A stretch of DNA of 15,255 nt from an uncultured bacterium (lineage in GTDB: Bacteria > Actinomycetota > Coriobacteriia > Coriobacteriales > Coriobacteriaceae), in NCBI GenBank assembly GCA_905215445.1, contig CAJMPZ010000052.1, positions 1-15,255 of the forward strand, written 5' to 3'. Below the pieces are notes generated by a model. It saw only the letters and a list, made by a program, of their open reading frames with translations. It searched no databases and had not been told where the DNA came from. Position numbers and translations under genes: made by a program. Each line of letters begins with the position of its first letter. The stretch's first letter is position 1. Below are positions 5,481 through 13,816 of this stretch, in pieces.

Positions 5481-8195
5481 ATGGCAAAAGTCCGTGTGTC
5501 CACCCTGGCCAAAGAGTTCGGCATGACCTCCAAGGAACTGATGGGTCATCTCGCCGATATGAAGATTCCTGCTAAGTCCGCTTCCTCCACCTTGGAGGAC
5601 GCCTATGTCGCCATGGTCCGCAAGCAGCTCGCCTCGGTGATCGAGGCCCGCGCTCAGGAAGTCGAGGCCGCCAAGCAGGCCGAGGAGCAGGCAGCTGCCG
5701 CCGAGGAAGCCGCCCGCGCCGCCGAGGCCGAGCGCGAGCGCATCGCCGCCGAGAAGGCACGCGAGGAGGAGCGCCGCCAGTTTGCCGCAGCCCAGGCTGC
5801 CGAGGAGGCTGCCCGCGCCGAGGCCGAGGCCAAGAAGAAGGCCGAGCAGGAGCGCCTTGCTCGCGAGAAGGAGGAGGCTGCCCGCGAGGCCCAGCGCCGC
5901 GCCGTTCCCGCTTCCGACTCCGGTTCGCGCTTCCGTTCGCTGCTCGACCAGATCGCCGCACAGGAGACCGTGCTCAAGGAGAAGAAGGACGCCGAGGACA
6001 AGGCCAAAGCTGAGCGCGCCGCCGAGCGCGGTAACCGTCGTGGCGGCAACAACGACCGCCGCGGTGGCCGTCGTAACGATCGCAACGCCTCTGACAACAA
6101 CTCCGAGCGCAACGCCTCCGAGAGCCGTCCGCACAGCCATCGCACCAACGCCAGCAACAACGTCGCTGCCGGCATGGACTTCCCCAACCCCGATAAGCAG
6201 GGCAAGGGCAAGAAGCGCAAGGGCGGTCACAACAACGAAGAGGACCACTACAGCCGCATGGCGCGCGAGGCCGAGGAGTACAGCCGCGAGAAGGTGCTCG
6301 AGGAGGCTCGTGCCGCCGTCGAGGAGGCCTCTCGCGAGTCCACCGGTCGCCGCAAAAAGCGCAAGGAGAAGCGCGAGCGCGAGGCTGCCAAGGCTCAGGA
6401 GGAGCGCAAGATAGAGGAGGCGCTGGCCCAGGGCGTGAACCCCGAGGACCTCGACGCCATCAAGGTCTCCCAGGGCGTTACGGTCCAGGAGCTCGCCGAG
6501 GCGCTCGACGTTCCGGCCAACGACATCATCAAGCGACTGTTCCTGCTGGGTACGCCGCTTACCATGACGCAGTCCATGTCCGATGACCTTGTCGAGCTCG
6601 TTGCCGACGACCTGGGTCGTCAGATCAAGATCATCACCCCCGAGGAGGAGAACACCTTCTCGTTCTACGACGATCCCGCCGACCTTAAGCCGCGCGCCCC
6701 GGTCGTCACCGTCATGGGCCACGTCGACCACGGCAAGACGAGCCTCCTCGACGCCATCCGTCACACCGGCGTCGCTGCCGGCGAGGCGGGCGGCATTACC
6801 CAGGCAATCGGCGCTTCGCAGGTTATGATCAACGACCGCAAGATCACCTTCATCGATACCCCGGGCCATGCCACCTTTACGGCCATGCGTGCCCGTGGTG
6901 CCAAGGTGACCGACATCGTCATTCTGATCGTGGCTGCCGACGACGGCGTCATGCCCCAGACCGTCGAGTCGATCAACCACGCCAAGGCCGCCGGCGTACC
7001 CATCGTCGTCGCCGTCAACAAGATCGATAAGCCGGGCGCCAACCCCGACCGCGTGCGCCAGGAGCTCACCGAGTACGGTGTCATCCCCGAGGAGTGGGGC
7101 GGACAGAACATGTTCGTCAACATTTCGGCCAAGCAGAAGATCGGTATCGACGATCTGCTCGAGACCGTGCTGCTCCAGGCCGACGTGCTCGAGCTCAAGG
7201 CCAACCCCGACACTTTTGCCTCCGGTAACGTCCTCGAGGCTAAGCTCGACAAGGGCCGCGGCTCGGTCGCTACCGTGCTCGTGACCCGCGGTACCCTGCA
7301 CGTGGGCGATACGCTGGTCGCCGGCCTCACCTACGGCCGCGTCCGCGCTATGCTCGACCCCAAGGGCCGCGCCGTCACCGAGGCCGGTCCCTCCGACGCC
7401 GTCGAGATCCTGGGTCTGCAGTCCGTACCCAACGCCGGTGACGAGTTCCGCGTGTTCGAGGACGAGCGCGAGGCTCGTGCCCTTGCGGACGAGCGTTCGC
7501 TCAAGGCCCGTATCGAGGAGCAGAGCCGCGTCAAGCACGTCACGCTCGAGAACCTCTTTGAGACCATTGCCGACGCCGAGGTCAAGGAGCTCAACCTGAT
7601 CATCAAGGCCGACGTCCAGGGTTCCATCGAGGCCCTTCAGGACTCGCTCGACAAGATGGATCAGTCCGAGGTTCGCATCAACACGATCCACTCCGCCGTT
7701 GGTGCCATCAACGAGACCGACGTCGTCCTGGCCGACGCCTCCAACGCCATCATCATCGGCTTTGGCGTCCGCCCCGACGGTAAGGCGCGTTCCGCCGCCG
7801 AGCGCGAGGGCGTCGAGATCCGTTGCTACGACGTCATCTACAAGTGCCTCGAGGAGCTCGACGCTGCCCGTATCGGCATGCTCAAGCCCACCGAGGTCGA
7901 GGTCTCCACGGGTACCGCGACCGTCCTGGACACCTTCAAGGTGCCCAAAGTCGGTATCGCCGCCGGTGTCCGCGTCGAAGAGGGCGAGATCGCCGCGACC
8001 GATTCCGTGCGTCTGGTGCGCGACGGCATCGTGGTCTTCAACGGCAAGATCGCCTCGATGCGCCACTACAAGGATGAGGCCAAGAGCCTCAAGAGCGGTT
8101 CCGAGGGCGGCATTGGCCTGGAGAACTTCCAGGACATCAAGCCCGGCGACCAGATCGAGGGTTACCGTATCGACCAGGTTGCCCGTACCGAGTAG
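5481..8195 (+). CDS. infB: Translation initiation factor IF-2
   Basis: IF-2 is the GTPase that brings fMet-tRNA to the 30S subunit and promotes joining of the 50S subunit. The protein is 904 aa. It has an IF2-N domain at the very start (about 1-52, VRVSTLAKEFGMTSKELMGHL), a long Ala/Glu/Arg-rich charged helix (about 55-180), an Arg/Gly/Asn-rich low-complexity stretch (about 183-230), a lysine-rich stretch, and a second IF2-N domain (about 330-385). The GTPase domain shows G1 GHVDHGKT (413-420), G2 in GGITQAIGA, G3 DTPGH (459-463), G4 NKID (513-516) and G5 SAK (549-551). Domains II-IV follow to the end, including the fMet-tRNA-binding C-terminal domain (YKCLEEL, TGTATVLDTFKVPKVG). The ATG at 5481 has AGGTGA upstream and begins exactly at the conserved IF2-N. 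Codon bias is strong, as for a highly expressed gene. Identity is certain. Confidence 0.98.
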   Translation: MAKVRVSTLAKEFGMTSKELMGHLADMKIPAKSASSTLEDAYVAMVRKQLASVIEARAQEVEAAKQAEEQAAAAEEAARAAEAERERIAAEKAREEERRQFAAAQAAEEAARAEAEAKKKAEQERLAREKEEAAREAQRRAVPASDSGSRFRSLLDQIAAQETVLKEKKDAEDKAKAERAAERGNRRGGNNDRRGGRRNDRNASDNNSERNASESRPHSHRTNASNNVAAGMDFPNPDKQGKGKKRKGGHNNEEDHYSRMAREAEEYSREKVLEEARAAVEEASRESTGRRKKRKEKREREAAKAQEERKIEEALAQGVNPEDLDAIKVSQGVTVQELAEALDVPANDIIKRLFLLGTPLTMTQSMSDDLVELVADDLGRQIKIITPEEENTFSFYDDPADLKPRAPVVTVMGHVDHGKTSLLDAIRHTGVAAGEAGGITQAIGASQVMINDRKITFIDTPGHATFTAMRARGAKVTDIVILIVAADDGVMPQTVESINHAKAAGVPIVVAVNKIDKPGANPDRVRQELTEYGVIPEEWGGQNMFVNISAKQKIGIDDLLETVLLQADVLELKANPDTFASGNVLEAKLDKGRGSVATVLVTRGTLHVGDTLVAGLTYGRVRAMLDPKGRAVTEAGPSDAVEILGLQSVPNAGDEFRVFEDEREARALADERSLKARIEEQSRVKHVTLENLFETIADAEVKELNLIIKADVQGSIEALQDSLDKMDQSEVRINTIHSAVGAINETDVVLADASNAIIIGFGVRPDGKARSAAEREGVEIRCYDVIYKCLEELDAARIGMLKPTEVEVSTGTATVLDTFKVPKVGIAAGVRVEEGEIAATDSVRLVRDGIVVFNGKIASMRHYKDEAKSLKSGSEGGIGLENFQDIKPGDQIEGYRIDQVARTE

Positions 8196-8206
8196 GGGGT
8201 AGCGCT

Positions 8207-8617
8207 ATGAAGCAAACGCAGGCAACCCGCCGTCTGGGCGAGCAGCTTCGCGAGAAGCTCGGTTATATCCTGCTCTTTGAGGTTTCCGATCCGCGTCTCG
8301 ACCTGGTTACTTTGACCGCGGTCGAGGTCGCGGTGGACCGTTCGTTCGCGCGCGTGTACGTGTCGTGCGATGCGAGCCGCTACGATGAGGTCATGGAGGC
8401 GCTCGCAAGCGCCAAGGGCCGTATTCGCAGCCTGTTGGCTCGCTCGCTCGATTGGCGTGTCACGCCCGAGCTCGATTTTCGCATCGATCGCTCGACCGAT
8501 GAGGCCGAGCGCATCACGCGTGCGCTGGAAAACGTTCCCGCCACGCTTGCGATCGAAAAGGACGAGGACGGCTATCCGATAGCGGATGCCGCCCAGGAGG
8601 CAGCTTTAGATGACTAA
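8207..8617 (+). CDS. rbfA: 30S ribosome-binding factor A
   Basis: RbfA binds the 30S subunit during late 16S rRNA processing and is needed for growth in the cold in other bacteria. The 136 aa protein has the single KH-like domain: an N-terminal helix (about 3-20, RRLGEQLREKLGYIL), the DPRL signature (about 28-31), the strand VTLTAVEVAVDRSFARVYVS and LRxPxLxF-like segment WRVTPELDFRIDRS followed by a helix. A short acidic tail ends the protein. It starts 11 nt after infB with a modest GGGGGT ribosome binding site, which suggests reinitiation from infB. The end overlaps nrnA by 8 nt. Classical infB-rbfA order supports the call. Confidence 0.95.
   Translation: MKQTQATRRLGEQLREKLGYILLFEVSDPRLDLVTLTAVEVAVDRSFARVYVSCDASRYDEVMEALASAKGRIRSLLARSLDWRVTPELDFRIDRSTDEAERITRALENVPATLAIEKDEDGYPIADAAQEAALDD
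8594..8600 (+). promoter_or_regulatory. Ribosome binding site of nrnA inside rbfA
   Basis: CAGGAGG lies within the last codons of rbfA, 9 nt before the ATG at 8610. It fixes the nrnA start and makes the 8-nt overlap with rbfA credible. Confidence 0.8.
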
Positions 8618-9653
8618 TTCCGCCGACCTCGCCTCGTGCGAGTCTGCAGATATTCAGCGACGCATCCTCGAGCTCATCGAGGGTGCGTCCTCCATTGCGA
8701 TTTCGGGACATACTTCTCCCGATGGCGATGCCCTGGGCTCCGTGCTGGGTCTGGGCCTCTCGCTTATGAAGTTTTTCCCCAACAAGGACATTGCCCTGCT
8801 GCTGGCAGATGATGACCCGGTTCCGCGCATCTACCGCTTTATGGAAGGCTCCGATCGCCTGGTCCCGGCATCTGCGTATACCGGCAATCCGGACCTGTTC
8901 ATCTCGGTGGACGTACCGGTCGTCGAGCGTCTCAATAATTCCGCCGAGGTGCTTCGTCGCTCCAAGCATGTGGTGTGCTTCGATCACCATCCGGCGCGCG
9001 AGGAGTTTGCCGAGCTCAGCCTGAGGCGCGTCGAAGCTGCAGCCTGCGCCATGATCATCGACCGCTTCTTGGACAATTGCGGCATTGTCGCACGTGATGG
9101 CGTTGCGACCTGCCTGCTGTGTGGCTTGGTTACCGATACCGGCCGTTTTCAGTACCAAAACGCCGATGCCGCCGCGTTCCATGCAGCCTCGCGTCTGGTT
9201 GCCCACGGTGCAGATCCGGCGCGTGTGGCACTCGAGGTCTACCAGAGCATGCGCGTTGAGTTTTTGCACCTCAAGTCCATCGTTATGGGCCGCATCAAGA
9301 CGGTGGCCCACGGGCGCGTCGCGTATAGTTACGCGTACCAGAGTGACCTTGAGGCTTGCGGTGTCACCTCGGATGAGTGCGACGGCCTGGTCGATGTGGT
9401 TCGCTCGGTGATGGGCGTCGAGGTCTGCCTCTTCCTGAAGGGCATTGAGGGCGATACTAAGGTGCGCGGCAACCTGCGCTCCAAGGGCGACCTCAACGTG
9501 TCCGAGATCGCTGCTGCTTTTGGCGGAGGCGGACATCCCGCTGCCGCCGGTTTCTCCAACAACGGAACGATTCTCGAGACGCTCACCGTGGCACTTCCCA
9601 TGCTGGCCGAACTGGTAGGGGAGGATCCCGCTTCGGTGACCGTCGAGCTTTAA
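8610..9653 (+). CDS. nrnA: DHH-family oligoribonuclease/phosphatase (NrnA type)
   Basis: NrnA-type enzymes degrade 2-5 nt RNA leftovers to mononucleotides and often also dephosphorylate pAp, the 3'-phosphoadenosine 5'-phosphate by-product of sulfur and coenzyme metabolism; some members act on cyclic dinucleotide products. The 347 aa protein has the whole set of DHH motifs: motif I GHTSPDGDALGS with H34, D38 and D40, motif II D101 in FISVDVP, motif III DHH at 125-127 and motif IV D176 in GLVTDTGRFQY. The C-terminal DHHA1 domain ends with GGGGHPAAAG (G305-H309 onward), which binds substrate phosphate. All metal ligands are present, so it should be active. Its place between rbfA and truB is the usual one in Gram-positive bacteria. 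Which substrate dominates cannot be read from the sequence. Confidence 0.93.
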   Translation: MTNSADLASCESADIQRRILELIEGASSIAISGHTSPDGDALGSVLGLGLSLMKFFPNKDIALLLADDDPVPRIYRFMEGSDRLVPASAYTGNPDLFISVDVPVVERLNNSAEVLRRSKHVVCFDHHPAREEFAELSLRRVEAAACAMIIDRFLDNCGIVARDGVATCLLCGLVTDTGRFQYQNADAAAFHAASRLVAHGADPARVALEVYQSMRVEFLHLKSIVMGRIKTVAHGRVAYSYAYQSDLEACGVTSDECDGLVDVVRSVMGVEVCLFLKGIEGDTKVRGNLRSKGDLNVSEIAAAFGGGGHPAAAGFSNNGTILETLTVALPMLAELVGEDPASVTVEL

Positions 9654-9668
9654 CTTTTTGGATGGTAC

Positions 9669-10601
9669 ATGGCTCGTCGTACGCCTTCTCAACTGAATAT
9701 GCTGCTCGCCGTCGATAAGCCGGTGGGCTGCACGTCCCACGACGTGGTCTCGCAATGCCGGCGCGCCCTCCATGAGCGGCGCGTCGGTCATGCCGGCACG
9801 CTCGACCCCATGGCATCGGGTGTCATGGTGGTGGGCGTGGGTCAGGCCACCCGTCTGTTGGGCATGCTCACACTCGATACCAAAAGCTACGTCGCCGACA
9901 TCTCGTTTGGCGCCGAGACCAATACCGATGATGCGGAGGGCGAGGCGGTCCGCACGGTGGCTGTTGCCAACGAGCTCCGCGATCCTGCCTATGCCCGTGA
10001 GCACTTGGCCGCCATGCTGGGTCCGCAGATGCAGGTGCCGCCGGCGTTTTCGGCTATCTCGGTCAATGGCGTTCGCGCCTACAAGTCTGCTCGCGAGGGC
10101 AATGCGGTGGACCTACCTCCGCGCCCCGTCGAGGTCTATGCCGCCGACCTGATCGCCGTGGGCGGCGAAGGTGATACGTGTGTGTGGACCGTGGCGTTTT
10201 CGGTGAGCAAGGGCACCTATATCCGTGCGCTCGCTCGCGACTTGGGCCGCGCCTGCGAGAGCGCCGCGCACATTTCCGCGCTGCGCCGCACGGCTTCCGG
10301 TGTTGTTTCCATTGGCGCTTGTCATGCGGTCGAGGAGCTTTCTCCCGAGTCCGCGGCTGGCTTTGCCCTGGATCCCATTGCGGCCCTGGGCGCCACGCGT
10401 GTTGACTTGCCGGGCAATCTTGCCGAAGACCTGCTCTGCGGCCGACGCATTCCCGTTGAGCGTGCGCTTGCCGATTTTGATGCCTCGAAGGCGCCTTTTG
10501 CGTTGGTGCTCGATGGGGGACTCAAGGCGCTCGCCCGCATTGAGAGTGGCCGCTTTGTCATGGAGCATGTTTTCCCGCAGGCAATCGGCGGTGTTCGATG
10601 A
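9669..10601 (+). CDS. truB: tRNA pseudouridine-55 synthase TruB
   Basis: TruB turns U55 in the T-loop of nearly all tRNAs into pseudouridine and also acts as a tRNA folding chaperone. The 310 aa protein has the N-terminal signature LLAVDKPVGCTSHDVV (about 12-27), the catalytic motif VGHAGTLDPMASG with nucleophile D46 (H41 nearby), the conserved Y74 in KSYVAD, and SKGTYIRALARDLG (180-193). The C-terminal segment (about 235-310) is a short PUA-like tRNA-binding part. The ATG at 9669 has only a weak GGATGG ahead (9660-9665, 3 nt spacing); a later in-frame ATG at 9699 has none. Translation probably depends partly on ribosomes finishing nrnA 15 nt upstream. The stop overlaps the ribF start by 4 nt. 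Confidence 0.96.
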   Translation: MARRTPSQLNMLLAVDKPVGCTSHDVVSQCRRALHERRVGHAGTLDPMASGVMVVGVGQATRLLGMLTLDTKSYVADISFGAETNTDDAEGEAVRTVAVANELRDPAYAREHLAAMLGPQMQVPPAFSAISVNGVRAYKSAREGNAVDLPPRPVEVYAADLIAVGGEGDTCVWTVAFSVSKGTYIRALARDLGRACESAAHISALRRTASGVVSIGACHAVEELSPESAAGFALDPIAALGATRVDLPGNLAEDLLCGRRIPVERALADFDASKAPFALVLDGGLKALARIESGRFVMEHVFPQAIGGVR

Positions 10602-11605
10602 TGTTATCCGCTCGCGAGCTCGCGCGTATCTTTTTCGAAGGCGAGTCGGACGAGGCTCGCATCGTTACTGCCGATGCGTTTGATGAGTGCGAGCACTTGG
10701 GTGCTGCCTCGATCGCCATTGGCGTTTTCGATGGTGTGCACCGTGGACACCAGGAACTCATCGAAGCGCTTGTCCGTGATGCCCGTGCCCATGGCTGCAA
10801 GGCGGTCGTGGTCACTTTCGATCCCGATCCGGACGTTGTGGTGAGCCCATCGCCCGCTCAAAAATTGATGACGACGGCCGACCGTCTACATGCCCTGGCA
10901 CTAACCGGGGTCGATGCGGTCGTGGCCGTTCCCTTTACGCCCGCGGTGGCGGCACTCGACCACGTCGGTTTTCTCGCACTGTTGTCACGCGTTGTCGACA
11001 TTCGTTCGATTCGCGTTGGCAGCGACTTTAGGCTGGGTCGCGGCGGTGCTTCTGGTGTTGCCGAGATGCGCGCCTGGGGTGCCACGCGCGGTGTTGACGT
11101 TTATGGTCACGACCTGCTTTGCGAGGGCGGCGAGGCCATTTGCGCCACCCGCATTCGTCGCGAGCTGGGACAGGGCCATGTGGGGCTTGCTGCTGGGTTA
11201 CTCGGCCGCCCGTATATGGTGCGTGGCGGTGTTATTCGCGGCCGTCACGAGGGTTCTGGCATGGGCTTTCCCACGGCAAACCTGCAGGTTCCCGACGGCA
11301 TTCAGGTGCCTGCCGATGGCGTGTATGAGGGCCTGGTGCTCGTCGATGACACCGTATGGCCTGCTGCCGTTAACGTCGGCCTGCCGCCGACGTATGCCGA
11401 CGATGCCGCTTCATCGCATCTCGAGGCTAACTTAATTGGTTATACGGGCGACCTGTACGGCGCTTTCGTTTCGCTGGCGTTTACGCGCTGGCTGCGTCCC
11501 TCGCGTGTTTTCGAATCGCTGGATGAGTTGATCTCGACCATCGAGGGTAATATCGAGGACATTCGTCACAACTTGGGCGAGCAGGGGGTGAGCATCCGTG
11601 ATTAG
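10598..11605 (+). CDS. ribF: Bifunctional riboflavin kinase / FAD synthetase
   Basis: RibF phosphorylates riboflavin to FMN and then adenylates FMN to FAD. The 335 aa protein is of normal bifunctional length. The N-terminal nucleotidyltransferase half has IGVFDGVHRGH (41-51), VTFDPDP, and ATRIRRELGQG (183-193), which aligns with the conserved SSTxIR loop. The C-terminal kinase half has GSGMGFPTANL (GFPTAN at 223-228), DGVYEG, NVGLPPTY and LEANLIGYTGDLYG, where E276 is the expected catalytic base; the His that often follows two residues on is Asn here. Two adjacent ATG codons (10598 and 10601) are possible starts; the first forms an ATGA overlap with the truB stop. The 3' end overlaps dnaG by 8 nt. 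Both activities are inferred from kept motifs. Confidence 0.95.
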   Translation: MMLSARELARIFFEGESDEARIVTADAFDECEHLGAASIAIGVFDGVHRGHQELIEALVRDARAHGCKAVVVTFDPDPDVVVSPSPAQKLMTTADRLHALALTGVDAVVAVPFTPAVAALDHVGFLALLSRVVDIRSIRVGSDFRLGRGGASGVAEMRAWGATRGVDVYGHDLLCEGGEAICATRIRRELGQGHVGLAAGLLGRPYMVRGGVIRGRHEGSGMGFPTANLQVPDGIQVPADGVYEGLVLVDDTVWPAAVNVGLPPTYADDAASSHLEANLIGYTGDLYGAFVSLAFTRWLRPSRVFESLDELISTIEGNIEDIRHNLGEQGVSIRD

Positions 11606-13706
11606 CGATGAGGAAAAAGACCAGGTACGCGCTGCGTCCGACCTAGTTGCCATCGTGCAGGAAACGGTTGAGCTCAAGCCCCGCGGCCATGAGTTTTGGG
11701 GCTGCTGCCCCTTTCATGGCGAAAAGACGCCGTCCTTCCATATTATCCCCGCCACGCAGGTGTGGCATTGCTTTGGCTGCGGCGAAGGCGGGGATGTCTT
11801 CACTTATATCATGAAGCGCGAGAACCTGAGCTTTCCCGAGTCAATCCGATATTTGGCCGATCGCGCGGGTATTGAGCTGCATGACACCGGAGATCGCCGC
11901 GAGCGCGGTACCAAGCGTGCCCGAATCTACGATCTGTGCGCCGAGGCCGCCCAGTTCTACCACACCATGCTTATGCGCGGTAAGGACGGCCGTCCGCGCG
12001 AGTACTTTGCCAGCCGCGGCATGGGTGGCGACGTCTGCCGCCGCTACTGCCTGGGCTTTGCGCCTGGCCGCAACGCGCTGGTGTCGCACCTGTCCCAGGC
12101 GGGTTTTACCCCGCAGGAGATGATCGATGCCAACGTTGCCGTGAGCCGCGGGCGCGGGCAGCTTGCCGACCGCTTCTACGACCGCGTGATGTTCCCCATC
12201 TTTGACGAGCAGGGTCACAACATTGCCTTTGGTGGTCGCATCATGGGTGACGGCCAACCCAAGTACCTCAATACCGCCGAAACGAGCGTGTTTCATAAAA
12301 AGCGAAACCTCTACGGCTTTAATTGGGCCAAGGAGTTTATCGTCGCGCAGGATACCGCCATCGTGGTGGAGGGCTATACCGACTGCATCGCCTGTTGGGA
12401 AGCGGGGATTAAAAACGTTGTCGCCACGCTGGGCACCGCGCTCACGGAGCATCACGTCAAGACGCTCACCCGCTTTGCCAAGCGCATCGTGTATATGTTT
12501 GACGGCGATGCTGCCGGTCAAAAGGCCGCTCGCCGTGCGATTCAGTTTATCGAGCAGGATTCTATGGACCTGCGCTGCGTGGTACTGCCCGACGGTAACG
12601 ATCCCATGGAGTTCATCACGGCGCACGGCGGAGGGGAGCTGCAGAAACGCATTGACGCCGCGGAGCCGCTCATGGACTTCGTGTACCGTTCGCTTCAGGA
12701 GTCGAGCGACATCTCCACGCCGGGCGGTCGCGCCAAGGCGCTGGAGGATGCGCTGACGCTTATCTATCCGCTGCGCGACAGCTATATGATCGACACGTAC
12801 TTTATTCAAATTGCCGACCTGTTGGGTTTGGATCTGGAGACAGTTCGTGCGAGCTCGGGCCGTGTGTTTCGCGATGTCGCCAAGCGCGAGGATGCCGAGC
12901 GCCGCCGCGAACAGAACTATGAGCGCCAGCGGGCGCAGGCTGAGCGGTCCGGTAGCGCGGGCGGTCGGGCGTCGGGTTCTCGCGATGCCGGTCGCGGTGC
13001 TTGGGCGTCGGGCGCGACGCCGGCAGTAGCGGCGCCGGTCGAGGAAGAGCCGTACGACTATGTCCCGCTCGATGCCTACGGTGCCGCGCCCGTGGAGGTC
13101 GTCGACGACCTGCCGCCGATCGACGTGCCTGATGGTATGGGTGCTGCACCTGTGACTGATGGTTCGGGCGCTCCGGCTGCGGCGGCGCCGATGGTTCTTA
13201 CTGATCTTGAGCGTAAGTCCTTGGCAGGGGAGCGTGAGCTGCTGACCATGCTCACGAGCTACCCCGACCTGTTCCGCACGTATGCCGACCGCATCTGCTC
13301 TATCGAGTGGGTTGACCCACGTCACGAGTCCATCGCATGGGCCGTTCTGGCAACTCCGCCGGGAACCGATCCTGCAGCCTGCATGGATGCGGCGCGCTCG
13401 GTGTGTCCCGAGGCGGCAACGCTTGTGAGTGCCGGGCGCATCTCGGCGACGAGCAAGCACCCCACCGAGACGAACATCGTGTTTATGCTCGATACGCTCG
13501 AGCTCTACACCATCAAGCGCCGCATGCGTGCCGCACAGGCCAAGCTGCGCCAGGACCGTTCGCTCGACGATGAGGCCCGTCGCGCGCTGACCGTGCAGGC
13601 CGCGCAGGATTCGCAGCGTCAACGCGAACTGCAAAAGTCGATCGGCGGCGTGGCGGACCCGTTCCGTTTGATCGGTCTGGAGGCCGCAGGCACCGAACAG
13701 GCCTAG
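11598..13706 (+). CDS. dnaG: DNA primase
   Basis: DnaG makes the RNA primers for replication, working with the replicative helicase at the fork. It starts with GTG at 11598; AGGGGGTGA (11583-11591) lies 6 nt upstream, and no in-frame ATG is near. The zinc-binding domain has C37, H40, C58 and C61 (CPFH and CFGC). The RNA polymerase domain follows, with TOPRIM motifs VVEGYTD (E258) and FDGDAAG (D302, D304). The protein is 702 aa, well above the 581 aa of E. coli. The excess is mostly a linker (about 425-531) that is first Arg/Gln/Glu-rich, then Gly/Ala/Ser-rich and then Pro/Asp-rich, with codon use shifted to GCG, GGG and GGT. The helicase-binding C-terminal domain (about 532-690, LTDLERKSLAGERELLTML) is present. 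The 8-nt overlap with ribF places it at the end of the rimP operon. Confidence 0.97.
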   Translation: MISDEEKDQVRAASDLVAIVQETVELKPRGHEFWGCCPFHGEKTPSFHIIPATQVWHCFGCGEGGDVFTYIMKRENLSFPESIRYLADRAGIELHDTGDRRERGTKRARIYDLCAEAAQFYHTMLMRGKDGRPREYFASRGMGGDVCRRYCLGFAPGRNALVSHLSQAGFTPQEMIDANVAVSRGRGQLADRFYDRVMFPIFDEQGHNIAFGGRIMGDGQPKYLNTAETSVFHKKRNLYGFNWAKEFIVAQDTAIVVEGYTDCIACWEAGIKNVVATLGTALTEHHVKTLTRFAKRIVYMFDGDAAGQKAARRAIQFIEQDSMDLRCVVLPDGNDPMEFITAHGGGELQKRIDAAEPLMDFVYRSLQESSDISTPGGRAKALEDALTLIYPLRDSYMIDTYFIQIADLLGLDLETVRASSGRVFRDVAKREDAERRREQNYERQRAQAERSGSAGGRASGSRDAGRGAWASGATPAVAAPVEEEPYDYVPLDAYGAAPVEVVDDLPPIDVPDGMGAAPVTDGSGAPAAAAPMVLTDLERKSLAGERELLTMLTSYPDLFRTYADRICSIEWVDPRHESIAWAVLATPPGTDPAACMDAARSVCPEAATLVSAGRISATSKHPTETNIVFMLDTLELYTIKRRMRAAQAKLRQDRSLDDEARRALTVQAAQDSQRQRELQKSIGGVADPFRLIGLEAAGTEQA

Positions 13707-13816
13707 ATGTTGTGGTCAACCAGCGTATTCTTGCCTATATCCAGTCCTCTTTTTGGGTATAGACGTCAATGTGTGTGCTAAAGTATTGAGTCCTGTGGAC
13801 TATGAAGGGAGAATCT
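13707..13816 (+). other. dnaG-rpoD gap with a possible rpoD promoter
   Basis: The gap is richer in A and T than its surroundings. A possible extended -10 element is TGTGCTAAAGT (13774-13784, hexamer TAAAGT preceded by TGn), with no good -35 at 17 nt. A second pair, TTGCCT (13731-13736) and TATAGA (13758-13763), has a 21-nt spacer, which is too long for a normal promoter. No terminator hairpin is seen after dnaG, so rpoD could also be read from the operon. Confidence 0.4.
13805..13812 (+). promoter_or_regulatory. Ribosome binding site that decides the rpoD start
   Basis: AAGGGAGA lies 4-5 nt before the GTG at 13817. The in-frame ATG at 13802 overlaps this site and has nothing like a ribosome binding site upstream, so the GTG start is preferred. 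Confidence 0.7.

Noticed and set aside
6174..6260. Internal ATG codons in infB as starts of shorter IF-2 forms
   Set aside because: E. coli makes short IF-2 forms from internal starts, but the ATGs at 6174 and 6258 have no convincing ribosome binding site.
5442..8066. 874-codon open frame on the - strand opposite infB
   Set aside because: It is the mirror of the strongly biased infB codons (GAG, GCC, CTC and similar). Its translation is a repetitive Leu/Val/Gly/Asp mixture with no motif, and infB is certain on the other strand.
11841..13634. 597-codon open frame on the - strand opposite dnaG
   Set aside because: Arg/His/Ala-rich shadow translation lying wholly inside dnaG, whose motifs are complete.
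13802..13816. ATG at 13802 as rpoD start
   Set aside because: The only good ribosome binding site (AAGGGAGA) lies inside this extension, in the right position for the GTG at 13817. It remains a possible alternative.
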